Positions 61,069-64,000 of a stretch of DNA of 64,000 nucleotides are shown here, piece by piece. A model generated the notes under the pieces. It saw only the letters and a list, made by a program, of their open reading frames with translations, ran no database searches and was not told the origin of the DNA. Position 1 is the stretch's first letter. Each line of letters begins with the position of its first letter. Made by a program: the position numbers and the translations under genes. The stretch comes from Rhynchonema sp. JSB1_4 (taxonomy: Eukaryota > Nematoda > Chromadorea > Monhysterida > Xyalidae), in contig JASAMV010000762.1 of the NCBI GenBank assembly GCA_030248065.1, positions 1-64,000 of the forward strand, in the 5' to 3' direction.

Positions 61069-64000
61069 GCCTACACCAGGCAGCACCAGCCGTGCTGTAC
61101 CTGCACCTTTACCTATTACTATTTGTATGTTGATTGTTTGTTTTGTATCGGATTTTGTCCATATCCTGCGCATTTTACTGGTTGCGAGTCACAATCCGCA
61201 TTTCTCTCTCTTCCCATCCTCTTTCTCGTTATATTTGTATTTATTTCTCTCACTCCTTTCACCGTCGGACGCGCTGTTCTGGCGTCAGATAGAGTATGCC
61301 CACATCTCGACGTTATAATTTCCATTTTTACGACAGTACTTAAATTGTATTGGGTATGTGTTGATGATTTTCGCAATTATGATCGTAATTATTCGTTTTC
61401 TGCCTCGCGAACGTGTAGATGTTTTCACGCAAAACTCTCCGTTTTTTTCTAGCACCATTCTTGTGCTTGTTGCCACAGTGTTTCAATGAGTTTGTACACC
61501 TGCACATGCGATGGCCGGTGGCATGTTTAGGTTTTCAAACAAACAAAGTGCGCAGTGTGTGCACTCCGTATATCTTGTCTAATTTCATGATGGAGCTTTC
61601 AGACATTTTCGCGAGTAAAAGTACACCACGGGGCCAACTGGCGCCTCACATTTCATGTTTCATCACAAATAAATTTGTGTCGCTGCAGCAAAATGGCTCC
61701 CACCCATGATGCCCTTATTTATAGCCCTGGTACACTTCCATTCGATACAGTATTTGTTTGGGAATCTTGTTTTAGTGGCCTGCTATACGAACAAACATCT
61801 CCGAAACTCTAACATTGGTACTTTGTTGGGCGTGGTTGGCTATCTGTTTTCCCTTTGGTACAATCTTGCGTTCTAAACACGAAACTAGACCGAGTTTTTT
61901 CGTCCGAAAAATCGCGCCTCCGTTTATGTACTATCATTTGTCATTTGCACGCATGTGTTCTGGACGTTTGTCAAGCTACAGACCATGAGTGTGGATAGTT
62001 ATCTGGTTTTAAGAAACAGAAAACAGTTTCGTGATTTATTTCTCGTTTTTTCTGTACAAAATGACACGAAATATTTCGAGACCAATCGTTCATTCCCTTA
62101 TCAAACAAGTGAGTGCTCTCAGTTGAAGGGTTAGTCAGGGCGGATTTGCATATCAAGCTGGATCTTCCTGATCCCACATAAACAAATGACCATGTAATTG
62201 CAGCAAGTGTTTCTGCGCGCCTTTCAGCTCAAACAAAGCAGCCCAATTCCGATATACATAAGCACGTATAGGTAACTAGATATCTCGTTACGAGCTTATG
62301 TTATTCAGTTTTTGGGTGCAACTGTGGCAGACTATGCATGTACCCGTTGAACGAACGGTACCCGAAAACTTCTGCTGTTAAAAATGGGTGTGGCTTTCAC
62401 ATGAACAATCAAGCATTTGTACCCATTTCACCCATAAACACAACCTGCAGCTTAATCCAGTATGCGTTCCTGTTCAATAATCCCAGCACCTGCCACTGAT
62501 ACACCAATGTTTGTGTGTGATTCCATATCTCTTCTCAAATGGCCAGCGAGACAAATCTAAAATCTAGCGCTGCGATTATTTTGGCGAGAAAAATGTTGCA
62601 ATTTTTCTTTCACGCGAAAAGTGCGGGCTCAAGAACAGCATACTGTATATTTTGATATGTTATTTCGAGGTTGGCATTATCCCGGTGTCGTTTTTGTGTG
62701 TGGCCTACAACCGCCCCCGGCCACTGATGCAGTCGCTGTCGCGTGCCTGACAGATTGGGATTACATTTTGTCTGACGTCTGAGACATTCTCTCAAAAGTG
62801 TCACGTCGTGTCACGGAGAGTGTTCCGTTTATTTGCTTCTCTCGCCACCGCTAGCGTTTTTTATTTGAACTCACAACTTACTTTGCATAATAGCGTGTCA
62901 CTCTTACTGTTTAACAGCCGGATATGCTCTGAGGGATCGGCATACCTCAACAGTGAACAGTGTGATATGGTTAAAGAGAGACCGACTTCGCCCCGCAGCA
63001 GGGCGCGGACGCTGTTGTCAACTTCACGCCACACAACAGATGTACATACATACATATGTAAACTTTGCTTTCTTTCTTTTTCTCTCTTTATTTTGCATCA
63101 GCAAATCTCAGCTCTTGAGCACACAGAAATTGAAAAATATGTCATTGAAAATTTCTCACTGCACCTGATTTGTAGTTCTCAATTTTTGATAATATCAGAT
63201 TTGCCGCCAGCAATCTCTGAGACTGCGATACAAGCTGTGTGACCGACTGTGCTCCACCGGCAGCAGTGTTTTAATGAAAAACCCAGGAAATCTGAGTACT
63301 CTGTGAGCTTGTGCCTGTCGAATGTTACTGTAGCAGTGATTTCTCATTTTGTCTTGTTCAAACTTGACACAAAACAAGTCAGCCCCTCAAATAGAGCCTT
63401 TCATGTTCGATCTCAGTGAAGTAATACACAAAGGAGCGTGCTGCTTTGTAGGTGGTTTACGTGATAGTTAAAGTAGTACCAAGGACCGCAGGGTACCTTG
63501 ACGTACTCTGGTTACCATCAAGTGCTATCCGTGGGTGCAGTCAGTGTCGTCATTGAATGGTTTGTACTTTGTGTACCCATCAATTGATAATATGTATATG
63601 GTCGTGTTTCTCCTTTTCTCTTGTCTCCGTGTTGTACCGTCGCTTTTTTAATAATCTTTTTACGCGCTACCACTCGATGAGACAGGCAAGGGGGTTATGG
63701 ACCCTCTCCGCTCATATACAGTCGCTCTCGAGGTTTGTGCTCGCACAAAGTACACATGGCAGAGTTGCATTATGCCAAGTCAAGCATTACACATGTTTGT
63801 GTCTCATTTTGCCGTTAATGCCTGAGTAGGACCACAGAGTCTGAGGGGGCTTACATGGTGTACTGGACCGAAGCTAAAGTTGCGAAGCGCCATGTAACCT
63901 ACTGTATGTACATAATACCTCTCTCTGCGTGTTTTCAGTCCCACCGGCGTGCGAAAGAAGAAAATGTATAAGTTTTGAACTGAAAAATAAGATGCATTGC

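Larger units (their letters stand above)
56598..64000. other. Right-hand non-coding region, probably a long cadherin intron
   Basis: A good donor (CAG/GTGCTG) follows the last exon at 56597, but no further cadherin exon or other gene was recognised in 7.4 kb on either strand. It holds a C- and T-rich tract (57746-57920) and one intact hAT-like MITE (60574-61068). Confidence 0.6.

Noticed and set aside
1..64000. CRISPR arrays, rRNA genes, bacterial operons or prophage
   Set aside because: No regularly spaced direct repeats, no rRNA-like conserved blocks, and genes are intron-rich and of animal type.

Overview
The window is nuclear DNA from an animal. Genes are split by many GT-AG introns, promoters and operons of bacterial type are absent, and the recognisable products are metazoan: the spliceosome factor SYF2, an IAP with BIR and RING domains, a cysteine-loop receptor, a two-pore potassium channel, a giant cadherin and an innexin. 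Innexins of this type (two-Cys first loop, CDF-VR-LGN signature) point to a protostome. The phylum cannot be fixed from the sequence alone; nematode, flatworm, rotifer and tardigrade all remain possible.

Layout, left to right. 1-3844: repeat-rich DNA upstream of, or inside a large intron of, SYF2. 3845-5405 (+): SYF2, five 3' exons. 5866-11113 (+): inhibitor of apoptosis protein with four BIRs, a UBA and a RING. 13012-14771 (+): leucine-rich-repeat membrane protein. 15561-19131 (-): nicotinic-type receptor subunit with the vicinal Cys pair of alpha subunits. 20712-23281 (-): innexin. 24326-27857 (-): two-pore-domain K+ channel. 30448-35153 (-): secreted DOMON protein with a Thr-rich mucin stretch and two cysteine-rich PAN-like modules. 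37501 to beyond 56597 (+): the first 29 exons of a large non-classical cadherin, with an 8.8-kb second intron (38862-47696). The rest of the window (56598-64000) has no exon I can recognise and is probably another long cadherin intron. I joined exons by reading phase; all seven genes other than the DOMON gene close in frame, and that one has a single unresolved junction.

Three neighbouring minus-strand genes (receptor, innexin, K+ channel) all set membrane excitability or electrical coupling, but nothing in the sequence shows that they are co-regulated. The LRR and receptor genes converge; the DOMON and cadherin genes diverge across about 2.3 kb.

The most unusual content lies in the introns. 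Several short non-autonomous DNA transposons are intact, with terminal inverted repeats and 8-bp target duplications of hAT type (1047-1458, 6220-7070, 8651-8996, 60574-61068). In addition, three short sequence families recur in many unrelated genes: the exact 10-mer TGATGTTTCA (24 copies counted by eye on both strands), a roughly 45-75 bp family with the core GGTGCACCAGGTCATCGTCA, and a family with the core TTATCATGCCCATC. The last two are almost entirely intronic, and one copy overlaps a 3' splice site and runs into coding sequence. These are the best candidates here for something undescribed, possibly introner-like or MITE-like elements.
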